DNA of 5,051 nt, taken from the NCBI GenBank assembly GCA_018678395.1, contig JAHHMJ010000418.1, positions 1-5,051 on the forward strand. Reading direction: 5' to 3'. Source of the DNA: Gemmatimonadota bacterium (GTDB lineage Bacteria > Gemmatimonadota > Gemmatimonadetes > Longimicrobiales > Gaopeijiaceae). The first letter of the stretch is position 1, and each line of letters starts with the position of its first letter. This document shows positions 4,857-5,051 of the stretch, piece after piece. The position numbers were made by a program, and so were the translations under genes. Under the pieces are notes generated by a model. That model had not been told where the DNA came from. It worked only from the letters and a program-made list of their open reading frames with translations, and made no database searches.

Positions 4857-5051
4857 GTGCGGCCGTCCGTTGCGCCTTCGGGTGGGGACGCCGGCGATCG
4901 TGGGGAGGGGTGGCGTGTAGCGGGGCTGATCGCGCTGCTCTTCGCCTTCTCCACGATCTCCACCGCGGTTCTGATCGGATTGCCGTTCGTCCTCCTGGTT
5001 CTCGTCTTGCCTGCGCGGCGCATCGGCGCGTTGCTGCTGGCGGCGCTGATG
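4857..5051 (+). CDS. N-terminal part of a multi-pass membrane protein, probably DUF2232/YybS type (runs off window)
   Basis: An open frame starts at GTG 4857, 4 nt after the S6-S18 stop, and continues past the window end (65 codons visible). GAGG at 4844-4847, inside the end of the previous gene, gives a ribosome site 9 nt away. After a polar Gly-rich start of about 20 residues come a first hydrophobic segment at about 21-35 (VAGLIALLFAFSTIS) and a second at about 37-51 (AVLIGLPFVLLVLVL). Then PARR and the beginning of a third hydrophobic stretch follow. Many bacteria keep a DUF2232/YybS membrane protein between rpsR and rplI, so position and topology suggest that family. The visible part is too short to prove it. 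Translational coupling to S6-S18 is likely from the spacing. Confidence 0.65.
   Translation, partial: MRPSVAPSGGDAGDRGEGWRVAGLIALLFAFSTISTAVLIGLPFVLLVLVLPARRIGALLLAALM

Noticed and set aside
4136..5023. 295-codon open frame on the minus strand across the S6-S18 gene
   Set aside because: It lies antisense to two clear genes, has Arg/Gly/Pro-rich composition with no recognisable domain, and such long shadows are common in GC-rich DNA.

Overview
The window is GC-rich bacterial chromosome, packed with housekeeping and envelope genes and with very little non-coding DNA. I see no mobile element, tRNA, rRNA or CRISPR array. The high GC, the lipoprotein with a lipobox, and the order S6, S18, membrane protein suggest a GC-rich Gram-negative-type lineage such as Gemmatimonadota, Myxococcota or a related deltaproteobacterial group. 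The phylum is a guess; the sequence alone does not settle it.

Layout. Minus strand, 22-2062: a two-gene envelope operon encoding an NfeD-like membrane protein with an OB-fold domain, followed 70 nt later by a flotillin/SPFH-family protein. This pair parallels B. subtilis YuaF/FloT (YuaG). A 288-nt divergent gap (2063-2350) holds overlapping candidate promoters for the two directions. Plus strand, 2351-4055: ychF (OLA1/Obg-family ATPase/GTPase), then 16 nt later an unrecognised cysteine-rich lipoprotein. A 176-nt gap (4056-4231) holds a hairpin after the lipoprotein gene and a structured leader. Plus strand, 4232-5051: a gene encoding ribosomal proteins S6 and S18 fused in one polypeptide, then 4 nt later a GTG-started membrane protein that runs off the window and is probably a DUF2232/YybS-type protein by position.

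The main finding is the S6-S18 fusion. In most bacteria rpsF and rpsR are separate genes whose products form a heterodimer on the 30S platform. Here a single 206-aa reading frame carries a complete S6 domain, an acidic linker and a complete S18 domain. The leader directly upstream can fold into a stem, a 3'-side CCG(A) bulge and an apical hairpin. That matches the general description of the known S6:S18 complex-binding motif through which the two proteins are thought to autoregulate their operon. The locus therefore looks like a one-chain S6:S18 heterodimer that keeps its autoregulatory RNA target. A second hairpin just before the Shine-Dalgarno sequence can be redrawn as a stem that competes with the motif's base stem, which offers a possible switch.
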